A stretch of DNA of 64,000 nt from Thermococcus argininiproducens (GTDB taxonomy: Archaea > Methanobacteriota_B > Thermococci > Thermococcales > Thermococcaceae): assembly GCF_023746595.1 (NCBI RefSeq), contig NZ_CP080572.1:1472530-1536529 (forward strand), in the 5' to 3' direction. The notes under the pieces are model-generated. The model made no database searches. It worked only from the letters and a program-made list of their open reading frames with translations, and was not told the origin of the DNA. Shown piece by piece: positions 26,976 to 36,109 of this stretch. Every line of letters begins with the position of its first letter. Positions within the stretch are counted from its first letter, which is position 1. Both the position numbers and the translations under genes were made by a program.

Positions 26976-27019
26976 CTTTTTCACCTTTTAACTTTTAAGT
27001 TTTAACTTATAACTTCTAA

Positions 27020-27529
27020 CTACTCCCGTGCATGCTTTAGAATATGATACGCCTCTCGTTTTATTATCTCAAGAGCAGTTTTCACGGCATTTAAGCTCCC
27101 TGGAAGGCAAAAAACGACTTTACTCTCTTTGTCTCTTATTATCCCAGCTGTTGCTCTACTTAGCACTGCTGCAGTTCCTACCTCTTCATAGCTTTTCAAT
27201 CTAAAAATCTCACCAAAACCCACGAGTTCTTTATCAAAAAGAGGCCTCAAAGCTTCAATTGTGATATCTCTTCTTGTTATTCCAGTTCCACCGGTGGTTA
27301 TCACAACATCGGCCTTTTCGAGGGCTTCAATTACAGCTTTTATTATCTTAAGCTTCTCATCTGGGACTACCGCATAATAAACGTTATCATTCCCCTCTTT
27401 CCTCAATTCCTCAATTATGTAATATCCACTTAGATCTTCCCTCTTCCCAAGACTTGCAGTGTCGCTTACTGTTATGACAGCGAACTTAAACTTTTTAGGG
27501 GCCTTGGCTTTGTGTTCCTCATGAGACAT
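27020..27529 (-). CDS. moaB: Molybdopterin adenylyltransferase MoaB/MogA
   Basis: Adenylates molybdopterin before metal insertion by MoeA. The 169-residue protein has VITVSDTASLGKREDLSG, VVITTGGTGITRRDIT and FCLPGSLNAVKTAL, the MogA/MoaB signature. Length is typical for archaeal MoaB, which functionally replaces MogA. ATG 27529 has GGTGG in front; the ORF extension to 27550 includes that ribosome site. It precedes moeA on the same strand. Confidence 0.95.
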   Translation of the reverse strand: MSHEEHKAKAPKKFKFAVITVSDTASLGKREDLSGYYIIEELRKEGNDNVYYAVVPDEKLKIIKAVIEALEKADVVITTGGTGITRRDITIEALRPLFDKELVGFGEIFRLKSYEEVGTAAVLSRATAGIIRDKESKVVFCLPGSLNAVKTALEIIKREAYHILKHARE

Positions 27530-27878
27530 TTTTACACCACCGTTTAACATTTGGCAAAGAGGTTAATAATCTTTGTCATATGAATGAGCCTACTAAGCTC
27601 AGTTTCGTTCATAATCCCTCCAAGTCATTAAAGTGGTTTGCTACTTTTTCAGATCTAGCCAAGAGGGTAAATCCATTATATTCCCAGATCAGTTACAATC
27701 TTCATAAAACCCTACAATTTCTGCTTTGTTGCTTTTTTATTCTCTCAGTAAGAAGTTTTATTTCCTAAGTTGGCCAAAGCGTGAGGGATCTCGGTTCTCC
27801 TTCTCCTGAAGAGCAAATTCAAAAAGAAGAAAGTAAGTCTTTTAAGCAATTAAAACTTCACAAATTAAAGGTGGTCCT
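27530..27878. other. Intergenic region between moaB and the methyltransferase gene
   Basis: This holds divergent promoters. Near 27840-27870 there is A/T-rich TATA-like sequence followed by the ribosome site GGTGGTCC of the methyltransferase. A plus-strand frame at 27580-27768 has no ribosome site and no coding character. No RNA structure, repeat or box C/D pair was recognised. Confidence 0.5.
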
Positions 27879-28631
27879 ATGCATGAGCTTTACACTGTTT
27901 TAGCTGAGTACTATGACGCCATTTACCGAAGACGAGCTGAGAGAGTTAAAGATGAGATTGACTTTGTTGAGAAAATATTCGAAGCAGATAGTAGGAGAGA
28001 AGTGAGAAAAATTTTAGATATAGCCTGTGGAACAGGAATTCCAACACTAGAACTTGCCAAAAGAGGTTATGAAGTCACAGGTGTAGACTTACATGAAGAA
28101 ATGCTTGAAGTTGCAAGGAGGAAAGCCAAAAGAGAAGGATTAACTATCGAGTTCATTCAGGGAGATGCCCTTGAAATAGGCTTTAATCAAGAATTTGATG
28201 CGGTGACAATGTTCTTTTCCAGCATTATGTACTTTGATGAAAAGGATCTCAAAAAACTGTTCAACTCAGTAGTCAAAGCCCTTAAACCTGGGGGAGTTTT
28301 TGTTGCAGATTTTCCCTGCTGGTTCTATGGAGGGAGTAATGGGCCCATAGTATGGGACGAAAGTACAGATGGAGAGAAATTAGTGATCACAGATTGGCGA
28401 ATAGTCGAGCCAGGGCTCCAAAAATTACACTTCAAGCGACTTGTCCAGATACTCAAGCCAAACGGGGAAACTAAATCATTTTTTGTTGATGACACACTTA
28501 ACATCTACACTCCAAGGGAAATGAGACTACTTGCCAAGGAACACTTTGATGAAGTCAAAATCTACGGCCACCTTAAAAGGAAACTTGATCCAAATGACAG
28601 AAGGTACTGGCTTGTTGCAATAACACCTTAA
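27879..28631 (+). CDS. Class I SAM-dependent methyltransferase
   Basis: A 250-residue Rossmann methyltransferase: motif I ILDIACGTGIPTLELA, motif II GVDLHEEML, motif III IQGDALEIGF, then VTMFFSSIMYF and LKPGGVFVADFP. The domain organisation is of the UbiE/glycine-sarcosine methyltransferase-like type. ATG 27879 lies behind AGGTGGTCCT. No partner gene indicates the substrate; small molecules are likelier than nucleic acids. Confidence 0.9.
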   Translation: MHELYTVLAEYYDAIYRRRAERVKDEIDFVEKIFEADSRREVRKILDIACGTGIPTLELAKRGYEVTGVDLHEEMLEVARRKAKREGLTIEFIQGDALEIGFNQEFDAVTMFFSSIMYFDEKDLKKLFNSVVKALKPGGVFVADFPCWFYGGSNGPIVWDESTDGEKLVITDWRIVEPGLQKLHFKRLVQILKPNGETKSFFVDDTLNIYTPREMRLLAKEHFDEVKIYGHLKRKLDPNDRRYWLVAITP

Positions 28632-28663
28632 ACTTTTTAAACCCAAAGCTTGTTTTATTTTTT

Positions 28664-28760
28664 GGTGGTGCATATCGTCAATCGGAAGAAAAACACTTAT
28701 TAATCTCCTTAAAAAATCCCTGTTTTTCTGGTTAGTGAACTCTTTTTCAAATGCACCACC
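28664..28760. repeat. Inverted repeat upstream of valS
   Basis: GGTGGTGCAT (28664-28673) is repeated in inverse as ATGCACCACC (28751-28760), with 77 bp between, in the 199-bp gap between the methyltransferase and valS. In RNA this would give a 10-bp stem with a large loop. There is no tRNA-like loop or known aptamer, so a regulatory role for valS is only speculation. Confidence 0.35.
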
Positions 28761-28830
28761 GAGAAGAAGATTAACCTTTTTAAATTCCGCTTTTGATAGG
28801 TTAGATATCTCCAAAAAAGAGGTGATATAA

Positions 28831-31491
28831 ATGCTCCCAAAAACATACGATCCAAATGAAATAGAACCAAAATGGCAGAAATTCTGGCTTGATGAGAAAA
28901 TATACAAATATGAACTAGATGAAAAGAAACCAGCTTATTCTATAGATACACCACCTCCGTTTACCAGTGGAACCCTTCACTTAGGACACGTGCTCAGTCA
29001 TACCTGGATTGACATAGTAGCAAGATACAAGAGGATGCGCGGTTATAATGTGCTCTTTCCACAAGGTTTTGACAATCATGGACTTCCAACAGAGCTTAAA
29101 GTAGAGAAAGAATTTGGGATAAGCAAGGATCAGCCAGAGGAATTCCTTAAGAAATGTATAGAGTGGACCTGGCAAGCCATTGAAGCCATGAGAAATCAGT
29201 TCATAAGGATAGGCTACTCAGCAGACTGGGACTTAGAATATCACACAATGGACAATGAGTATAAGGCTTTGGTACAAAAGTCTCTCCTAGAGTTCTATAA
29301 AAAAGGTCTCCTTTACCAAGACAAGCATCCTGTTTACTGGTGTCCGAAATGTAGAACAAGCTTAGCAAAGGCAGAGGTAGGTTACGTAGAAGAAGACGGA
29401 TACCTCTACTATATTAAACTTCCCATCTCTGGTGAAGATGATTACATTCCAATAGCCACAACAAGGCCAGAACTTATGCCTGCCTGTGTAGCAGTGTTTG
29501 TCCATCCTGAGGACGAGCGCTATAAGGATAAGGTAGGGAAAAAGGTAAAACTCCCAATATTTGAGAGAGAGGTACCAATAATAGCTGATGAAGATGTAGA
29601 TCCCGAATTTGGTACTGGAGCAGTTTATAATTGTACTTATGGTGATGAGCAGGACGTAGTGTGGCAAAAACGTTACAACCTGCCTGTAATTATAGCCATA
29701 AATGAAGATGGCACCATGAATGAAAATGCTGGCAAGTATAAGGGACTAACAGCAGAACAAGCAAAAGAAGCGATAGTAAAAGATCTAGAGGAAATAGGGC
29801 TTCTTTATAAGAAGAAACAAGTACACCACCGTGTCCTTAGACACACTGAGAGAAGTTCATGTAGGGCTCCCATCGAACTATTACCAAAGAAACAGTGGTT
29901 CATAAAAGTTAAAGAGTTTACAAAGGACATAGTAAAAGTATCCGAGCAGATAAAGTGGCATCCACCAGACATGTTTCTAAGGCTAAAGGATTGGGCTGAA
30001 AGCATGGATTGGGATTGGGTAATAAGTAGACAAAGAGTATTTGGGACTCCACTCCCATTCTGGGTATGCAAAGACTGTGGAGAGATAATCCCTGCTAGAG
30101 AAGAGGACCTTCCAGTAGATCCAAGATTTAATGGAGCACCTGTAGATAAATGTCCCAAGTGCGGAAGTACTAATTTAGAAGGCGTAAAAGACGTCCTTGA
30201 CTGCTGGATAGACTCTTCTATAACTCCATTGGTAATAAGCAAGTGGCAAAAGGATGAGAAATGGTTCAACCACAACTTTCCCACATCCTTAAGGCCTCAA
30301 GGAACTGATATCATAAGGACATGGGCATTCTACACAATCTTCAGAACTTACATTCTAACTGGAGAGAAGCCTTGGGACGACATACTTATCAATGGTATGG
30401 TAGCTGGCCCAGATGGAAGGAAAATGAGCAAGAGTTATGGAAACGTAGTCTCACCAGAAGAAGTTATTCCAAAATATGGTGCCGATGCATTGAGGCTCTG
30501 GACAGCTTTAGCTCCCCCGGGAGAAGATCATCCTTTCAAGTGGGAAACTGTGGACTATAACTACCGCTTCCTCCAAAAGTTATGGAATATCTTCCGTTTT
30601 GCAGAAAGGCATATAAAAGACTTTGATTACGAGGAGTACAAAGATATAGAACTTGAACCCCTTGACAAGTGGATACTCTCGAGACTTCACCGGTTAATAA
30701 AATTTGCCACCGAAGAACTCGAAAAGTACCGCTTCAACCTTCTCACTAGAGAATTAATGACCTTTGTATGGCACGAGGTTGCAGATGAATATATCGAAAT
30801 GATAAAGCACAGACTCTATGGACAAAATGAAGAGAGCAAAATTAAAGCAAAAACTGCACTATATGAGCTCCTTTACAATATAACCTTACTACTTGCCCCA
30901 CTAGCACCTCACATAACCGAAGAGCTTTACCAAGAGATGTTCAAAGAAAGAAGTGGTGCAAAGAGTGTACACTTGTTAGAGTGGCCTACATATAGAGAAG
31001 ATAGGATCAGTGAAGAGGCCGAAAACTTTGGAAAACTAGCAAGTGAGATAATCGGCGCCATGAGAAGATACAAGAACTCACATGGATTAGCGTTAAATGC
31101 AAAGCTCAAACACGTCGCAATTTATACATTAGACAATTATGACATACTCAAAATCCTAGAAAAAGACATTGCCGGTACAATGAATATTGAAAAACTCGAA
31201 ATCATCAAAGGGGAGCCAGAACTCGAGGAAAAAATCATTGAAATCAAACCCAACTTTAAGAACGTGGGGCCAAAATACGGAAAGCTCGTTCCAAAGATTA
31301 CCAGACATCTTAAAGAAAATGCAGAGGACATAGCTAAGACTCTCAAAGAGATTGGAAAAGTTGAATTTGAGATAGAAGGACAGAAAGTAGAGCTTGGTAA
31401 GGATGACATAGTTATCAGAAAAGCCGTGTTCAGTGAAGGGGAAGAAGTAGAGACTGCAGTAATTAAAGATGCTGTTATTCTCTTCTTCTAA
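28831..31491 (+). CDS. valS: Valyl-tRNA synthetase
   Basis: Charges tRNA-Val. This 886-residue class I synthetase has the HIGH-type motif HLGH (50-53), two zinc-binding pairs (CPKCRTS near 170 and CKDCGE...CPKCGS near 400-445), the editing domain (TTRPELMPACVAVFVHPED) and KMSKS at residues 531-535. The C-terminal anticodon domain ends without a long coiled coil. ATG 28831 follows GAGGTGATATAA. Confidence 0.97.
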   Translation: MLPKTYDPNEIEPKWQKFWLDEKIYKYELDEKKPAYSIDTPPPFTSGTLHLGHVLSHTWIDIVARYKRMRGYNVLFPQGFDNHGLPTELKVEKEFGISKDQPEEFLKKCIEWTWQAIEAMRNQFIRIGYSADWDLEYHTMDNEYKALVQKSLLEFYKKGLLYQDKHPVYWCPKCRTSLAKAEVGYVEEDGYLYYIKLPISGEDDYIPIATTRPELMPACVAVFVHPEDERYKDKVGKKVKLPIFEREVPIIADEDVDPEFGTGAVYNCTYGDEQDVVWQKRYNLPVIIAINEDGTMNENAGKYKGLTAEQAKEAIVKDLEEIGLLYKKKQVHHRVLRHTERSSCRAPIELLPKKQWFIKVKEFTKDIVKVSEQIKWHPPDMFLRLKDWAESMDWDWVISRQRVFGTPLPFWVCKDCGEIIPAREEDLPVDPRFNGAPVDKCPKCGSTNLEGVKDVLDCWIDSSITPLVISKWQKDEKWFNHNFPTSLRPQGTDIIRTWAFYTIFRTYILTGEKPWDDILINGMVAGPDGRKMSKSYGNVVSPEEVIPKYGADALRLWTALAPPGEDHPFKWETVDYNYRFLQKLWNIFRFAERHIKDFDYEEYKDIELEPLDKWILSRLHRLIKFATEELEKYRFNLLTRELMTFVWHEVADEYIEMIKHRLYGQNEESKIKAKTALYELLYNITLLLAPLAPHITEELYQEMFKERSGAKSVHLLEWPTYREDRISEEAENFGKLASEIIGAMRRYKNSHGLALNAKLKHVAIYTLDNYDILKILEKDIAGTMNIEKLEIIKGEPELEEKIIEIKPNFKNVGPKYGKLVPKITRHLKENAEDIAKTLKEIGKVEFEIEGQKVELGKDDIVIRKAVFSEGEEVETAVIKDAVILFF

Positions 31492-31498
31492 AATGTTT

Positions 31499-31849
31499 TT
31501 ATTGTCTCTTCCCCATCTCTTTAAGCCGGTTTAAAGCTTCTTCATATTTTTTGTTTTTCTTAGCCCATTCACTAAGTTTCTCACACGGAAAATCCTCACA
31601 TTGATAACAGAATTCTAATCCCTTTTCATCAACACAACATCTAAGTATCCAACAGTCCGGTGACCAATGTTTTGTTCTATCCTCTCTACAACCTAAACAA
31701 TGAATATCTTCGATTTTTACATCTATATGTCTCTCTTCTTTAAACCAATTTACAATTCGTTGGGCTATCTCTGGATTATTTGATGCCCGGAAAATATCGC
31801 ATTCACTGCAGTTTAGACCACAAACTGCAATCATCTGGTTCTTCTCCAT
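31499..31849 (-). CDS. DUF3795-type cysteine-rich protein
   Basis: A 116-residue protein rich in cysteine: AVCGLNCSECDIFRAS, CLGCREDR, CWILRCC, and FCYQCEDFPCEKL. This pattern matches DUF3795 and suggests zinc or Fe-S binding. ATG 31849 follows GGGTGAG; the frame to 31894 is upstream read-through. It is convergent with valS, 7 bp from its stop. The molecular function is unknown. Confidence 0.85.
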   Translation of the reverse strand: MEKNQMIAVCGLNCSECDIFRASNNPEIAQRIVNWFKEERHIDVKIEDIHCLGCREDRTKHWSPDCWILRCCVDEKGLEFCYQCEDFPCEKLSEWAKKNKKYEEALNRLKEMGKRQ

Positions 31850-32193
31850 TATTCTCACCCCCTTTTTTGCTTTTTTACCCCTTTCTGCAGGCATTTTGTT
31901 TTTACCAAGTTTTGGTACTTATTTTCCCTTTGACAATCTTTGGTTTTCTTTGAATACATTGCGAAGGAAGATAACTTCCCTAAAACCCAAAAATAGGACT
32001 CCTTTTATACAGTTGCTATCATGAACTCTATGGTGGGTAATTTGAGTTGAAATTATAAAAGAGTTTTGTAAGCACTATAGCAAAAATAGGAAGTTATTGA
32101 AACGACATTTCTTCAAAAAAGTTAGTCATATACAAACCTCCTTTAATGAAAGGGAAGATGTCAGAACCGGCTCAAGGAACAAAAAGTGGAGAG
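31850..32193. other. Intergenic region without recognised genes
   Basis: 344 bp between the DUF3795 start and the Trm10 stop. It is A/T-rich with a short GGAAG/CTTCC inverted repeat near 31971-31980 and T-tracts. No open frame with a ribosome site, no tRNA-like fold and no C/D or H/ACA signature was found. Confidence 0.5.
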
Positions 32194-33324
32194 TTAACAA
32201 TTATAGCAAAGCATCTCGGCTCTTTTCAACAAAATAACGCGATAAAGCTTGCCGTTTATTATTCGTGGGATTGAGATTTTGTTAAGATGCTGAATTCTCT
32301 TTCTTTCCAGAGCTACAAACTCAAGCTCCCTCAAAACTTGAACAAAATCTTCCCACCTTATGTTGAGCCATTTAGAGTATTCATCAAAAAGTTCCTTTTC
32401 AACGATTAGAAACTTTCTTCCATCGATCAGAAACCTGATTTTATGCTTAGGCAGCTCTTTTCTAAGCCTCCACTTTGCATGTAGCGGTGATTGAACTTCT
32501 AAAATTGCTTTATCCATACCTTTGCCCTCCACAACCATCTTAAGCAGCAGTTCAAGTATCAGATTTATTCTATCTGGAACTCCGATTACATCTCCCCTCA
32601 AGGATATCTTTCGCCTCTTAACCTTAATCCCCACTCTCTCCAATTCTTCACCAATTTTTGGAGTGGTTTTTTTCTTCGTTCCTCCAGTGTCAACGATTCC
32701 ACCTATGATAAATGCCCCTGTAGAAAAATCCTCTTTACTCAAATCTTTTTCAGCCCAAGGATCAAGAAGAACAACCTCATCTATGCCTTCTTTTTTAAGG
32801 AATTCTGCAGTTGGACCTTCATATGAGGTAATTTTATCAAGGGGAAAGTTTGCAAGCTTTTTGAATTCTTCATTAACCCACGTCAAAGCTAAGCGATCTC
32901 CCCATAGATAGTCTCTGATAACTCCATAACTTTGGGAAGCCTGAAGGGCAACTTTTTTCTTTTCCTTTTCTGTATGCTTATCCCAGTGCATAAGATCAAT
33001 GATAAAATAAGGGCATTTTGATTGAGAAATTTTTTCTCTGAGATCATTTCCCCTTATTATGACTTTAAATTTGTGAAGATGAGAGGAGTTTGAAGGAACA
33101 TAAGCAAAGAGTGCTTTATTGGTTTGCCTTCCTTCAAGGTCCCATGCTATTGTGGTAGGCTCATTAACCCTTACAATAACCCCCTTGTTTTCTAGGATGG
33201 CTATTGCAATCTCCTGAAGAGGGTTATCAGAAGATCTATCCGGTACTCTTCTTGATAAGCTTCCTATCTTTCCAATGTCCTTTTCTCTGAGTATTTCTTT
33301 GAGTATATCGGCAAGTTTCTTCAT
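32194..33324 (-). CDS. tRNA (purine-9)-N1-methyltransferase, archaeal Trm10
   Basis: Probably methylates N1 of A9 and/or G9 of tRNA, as the Thermococcus kodakarensis Trm10 does for both. The 376-residue protein has an N-terminal domain and a central SPOUT-like methyltransferase region with VVLLDPWAEKDLSKEDFSTGAFIIGGIVDTGGTKKKTT, matching the archaeal Trm10 active-site loop, then a C-terminal tRNA-binding extension. ATG 33324 lies behind an A/G-rich site. It is monocistronic with a T-rich 3' end. Confidence 0.88.
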   Translation of the reverse strand: MKKLADILKEILREKDIGKIGSLSRRVPDRSSDNPLQEIAIAILENKGVIVRVNEPTTIAWDLEGRQTNKALFAYVPSNSSHLHKFKVIIRGNDLREKISQSKCPYFIIDLMHWDKHTEKEKKKVALQASQSYGVIRDYLWGDRLALTWVNEEFKKLANFPLDKITSYEGPTAEFLKKEGIDEVVLLDPWAEKDLSKEDFSTGAFIIGGIVDTGGTKKKTTPKIGEELERVGIKVKRRKISLRGDVIGVPDRINLILELLLKMVVEGKGMDKAILEVQSPLHAKWRLRKELPKHKIRFLIDGRKFLIVEKELFDEYSKWLNIRWEDFVQVLRELEFVALERKRIQHLNKISIPRIINGKLYRVILLKRAEMLCYNC

Positions 33325-33383
33325 GGTTACCGTTCTGAGGTGGGAAGAGGGTATTTAAGTCTTTCTCTTTACATATTGAACAA

Positions 33384-34345
33384 CTATTCACTTTTCTTCA
33401 AGACTATTGCTTGAACGTATTCTCCAAAGTCACTCTTTACTTTTTCCAGCACTTCTCTACTGAAGTTCGGTACATACACAAATATTAACTTGTTCTCCTC
33501 TCCTGTTCTGTACCCATTTTTCTTCGCAATTGTCAAAACTTTCTGGTTGAGTTTTGTTAGGTTGTGACCATACTTATCGACAAGTTCCCAGGGATAGAGT
33601 TGGATATAGGGACTCCCAAAAGCTTCAAGGGCTTCTTTTGAGGGAGAGGAGTAGAGAACCTTAATCCATCCATCTCTATAAATGTACATCTCCTCTCTTT
33701 TTCCCCGATCTTCATAAAGAATCCAGAGGGGTTTGTATGTGAGGTTAAAAGTATAAATGCCCATCTCCTTCCCTTTCCAGCTATCTGCGAGAATTATCAC
33801 TTTGACATTCTGATAATCCTTCAAAAATCTGATCCCAAATGCCGGAAACACGAGATCATCAGTACACATGACCGATGCTGGATTACATCTTCCTCACAGG
33901 CCAGGAGCTTCAGGTAGTACATGCCGCTTGTTCCAAAACTCGTGTATATTGTCACATCCCTCTCCAATTCCCTACCTCTAGTGTTGGTGTATTCAATAGG
34001 ACATGTCGGCTCAGGCTTCGTAAAATCTTCGTCATATTCACCCCAAACTTCAATTTTAACTGCCTCTGGGGGTATTCCTTCTTCCTTTATGGCCTCTATG
34101 AGTGCTTCCTTATCCCCATAAGGACTTATAGCAATGTGAATGTAATTATCTCTCGTTAGGCTGTCCTTTCCAAGCCATACTGCTCCTATTCCATAATCCG
34201 GATTTAAAGCTAAACGTTCGATTTTTGCTCTCCAAAGGTAGAGATCTTCCTCGCTCCAATTTTGAGGTTTTTCCCTAAGCGCACTGAGATAATAAGCAGA
34301 AGAGAGTACGATCACAATAGCAATTAGTCCAACTATCCGCTTCAT
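33384..34345 (-). pseudogene. Membrane-anchored protein of unknown function, interrupted by a frameshift
   Basis: Two overlapping frames read as one gene of about 320 residues. The 5' frame begins at ATG 34345 (alternative 34354) with a single N-terminal helix (IVGLIAIVIVLSSAYYLSA) and runs to YYLKLLACEEDV. Homology-like text then continues in the next frame as NPASVMCTDDLVFPAFGIRF and on to the stop at 33384. One missing base near 33885-33886 explains the change: with it restored, CEEDVNPASVMCTDD reads through. The 3' frame alone lacks a plausible start. It may be a real decay event, a sequencing error or recoding; the protein family was not recognised. Confidence 0.7.
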
Positions 34346-34418
34346 GATTTCCATCAGAGAAAGTTATTCATGAAAATATAAATTCATTTCGACAACTTCA
34401 AGAAAATTAAAAGTAAAA

Positions 34419-35297
34419 TCAAAATGCAATACCCATGTTCTCTGCTATCCTCCTGAGCCTCTCGATTCTCTTGTATGTTGGTGGATGAGTTGAGAAGAGT
34501 TCAGCAAAGCTAACTCCCTTGAATGGGTTTACTATAAACATGTGAGCTGTTGCAGGGTTTCCGCCTTTTAGGGGTTTCCTCGAAACATAATATTCAATCT
34601 TCTCAAGTGCCCTTGCAAGAGCCCATGGTTTCCCACTTATTTTTGCCCCAGTTTCATCGGCTAGATATTCCCTAGCCCTGCTTATTGCCATTTGAATCAA
34701 CATTGCAGCTATTGGTGCTAATACTATAAGAAGTATTGCCCCTAATGCACCTCCAGCGCTTTCATCTCGATCTCTTCCTCCAAATCCACCAAGCCAGAGC
34801 ATCCAACCAGCCCATCTTGCCACCATTATTATTGCTCCAGCCATTACGGCAGCTAATGTTTGGATTAAAACATCACGATTCTTTATGTGGCTCAGTTCAT
34901 GAGCTATTACTCCTTCAAGCTCATCTCTATTGAGAATCCTCAGCAAACCTTGGGTTACTGCAACAACAGCATGTTCTGGATTCCTTCCAGTGGCAAAGGC
35001 ATTTGGAATGTCTGTTGGTACTATGGCTATTTTCGGAGTTGGTATCCCGGCTTCCTGAGCGAGCCCCCTAACGATTTCGTACAGTTCTGGAGCTTCTTCT
35101 TCCTCTATGATTCTAGCTCTATACCAAGCCAAGACAATCCTATCACTATACCAGTAGCTGAAAAAATTCATAAACAACGCAAACATGAAGGCAAAGAGCA
35201 ATCCAGTTTCACTGCCTAAGACATACCCTATCGCCATTAAAAGACCTGTGAGGAAAGCCATAAGCAATCCTGTTCTTAACCATAGGCCTAGACCCAT
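34419..35297 (-). CDS. htpX: HtpX-type membrane zinc metalloprotease (M48)
   Basis: A membrane-bound protease for quality control of membrane proteins. The 292-residue protein has two N-terminal helices (about 8-50), the catalytic HELSH (133-137), two further helices after it, and the third zinc ligand in [32 protein letters not shown] is the typical M48B block. ATG 35297 overlaps the end of the kinase gene by 10 nt and uses GGTGGTGA inside it as ribosome site, so both are one operon. Confidence 0.95.
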   Translation of the reverse strand: MGLGLWLRTGLLMAFLTGLLMAIGYVLGSETGLLFAFMFALFMNFFSYWYSDRIVLAWYRARIIEEEEAPELYEIVRGLAQEAGIPTPKIAIVPTDIPNAFATGRNPEHAVVAVTQGLLRILNRDELEGVIAHELSHIKNRDVLIQTLAAVMAGAIIMVARWAGWMLWLGGFGGRDRDESAGGALGAILLIVLAPIAAMLIQMAISRAREYLADETGAKISGKPWALARALEKIEYYVSRKPLKGGNPATAHMFIVNPFKGVSFAELFSTHPPTYKRIERLRRIAENMGIAF

Positions 35298-35842
35298 TCG
35301 TCACCACCTCCAAGATCAAGATAGGGGATAACTTCATCATAAACCTTAGTCCAATCTACAACACCTAATCTTCTTTTCACTCCTTTTTCAAAGAGATTTA
35401 AGATTTCATCAATTACCTCTTCAGGTGTCTTATTAGTGGTGTCTATTTCTATAATGCTCTCGTTTTCCTCAAGGGCTTCAAGCAGGCAAACATCTACCAG
35501 CTCAGCCTCTACATTCTCACTTATTTTCTCTTTGCTATAACCCCTCTCTTTTAAACGCTCTCCAATTATCTTTGGATGAGCTCGAAGCACTATGATCTGA
35601 TCCACTGGCATTAAGTGACTTAAATGACCATCAAGTACCAAATCTCTCCCCTTTAACTCCCTTTCGACATAATATGCGAGTTCATCAATCTCAACCTCAA
35701 GTTCCTCTCCTTTCATCTCACCTATTCCATGCCTTAGGGCAAATTCTCTCAAATCAACGTAATCATACCCCAATTTTTTCGCTAAGAGTTTTGCTACAGT
35801 AGTTTTCCCAACGCCAGGTGTTCCACTTATGGCTATAATCAT
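35288..35842 (-). CDS. AK6/Fap7-type adenylate kinase
   Basis: A 184-residue P-loop kinase: [11 protein letters not shown] at the N-terminus, a short NMP-binding region ([12 protein letters not shown]), [10 protein letters not shown] and a C-terminal LxERGYS lid. This is the archaeal and eukaryotic AK6 (Fap7/hCINAP) family, active as adenylate kinase/ATPase and linked to small-subunit ribosome maturation in relatives. The start is ATG 35842 after GGGGATGAAGAA. It is first gene of a pair with htpX. Confidence 0.93.
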   Translation of the reverse strand: MIIAISGTPGVGKTTVAKLLAKKLGYDYVDLREFALRHGIGEMKGEELEVEIDELAYYVERELKGRDLVLDGHLSHLMPVDQIIVLRAHPKIIGERLKERGYSKEKISENVEAELVDVCLLEALEENESIIEIDTTNKTPEEVIDEILNLFEKGVKRRLGVVDWTKVYDEVIPYLDLGGGDEWV

Positions 35843-35979
35843 TTCTTCATCCCCTTACATAATTTATTAACTTAAGGTTTTTAAAGATATGGTTTTTTAC
35901 GCTAATTGTCGATATAGTACTAGGCATTAAACGGAAGATTTTTAAATGATAAATGCATATATATCTTGGTGATTTGTTC

Positions 35980-36108
35980 ATGAGAGATGACAAATTGTTG
36001 CAAAAAAAGCTTGAAATTATTAAAAAACAAAAAGAAAAATTGATGCTCGAAGAGGCCAGAATCTTAAGAATCCTCATGCAAGAAAAGATGAAAAAAAGCA
36101 CAAGTTAA
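35980..36108 (+). CDS. Small coiled-coil protein (42 aa)
   Basis: A short highly charged protein, mostly Lys/Glu/Leu with heptad-like spacing (KLLQKKLEIIKKQKEKLMLEEARILRIL), predicted as one continuous helix. It is supported as a gene by GGTGAT (35968-35973) 6 nt before ATG and by TATA-like TTTTTAAAT near 35938-35946. Its stop lies 1 nt from the convergent metK stop. The antisense frame over it lacks a ribosome site. Function unknown; a small helix of this kind could be a nucleic-acid or protein-binding accessory. Confidence 0.7.
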   Translation: MRDDKLLQKKLEIIKKQKEKLMLEEARILRILMQEKMKKSTS

Positions 36109-36109
36109 A

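Noticed and set aside
27580-27768. 62-residue plus-strand frame in the moaB upstream gap
   Set aside because: No ribosome site, no promoter placement and no coding-like composition.
33384-33869. Independent gene starting at 33869
   Set aside because: There is no ribosome site, and the frame continues coherently upstream from the 5' frame once one base is restored; treated as one frameshifted gene.
35847-36101. Minus-strand frame opposite the 42-residue gene
   Set aside because: No ribosome site; low-complexity Phe/Ile/Ser translation is the reverse image of a Lys/Glu-rich coding strand.
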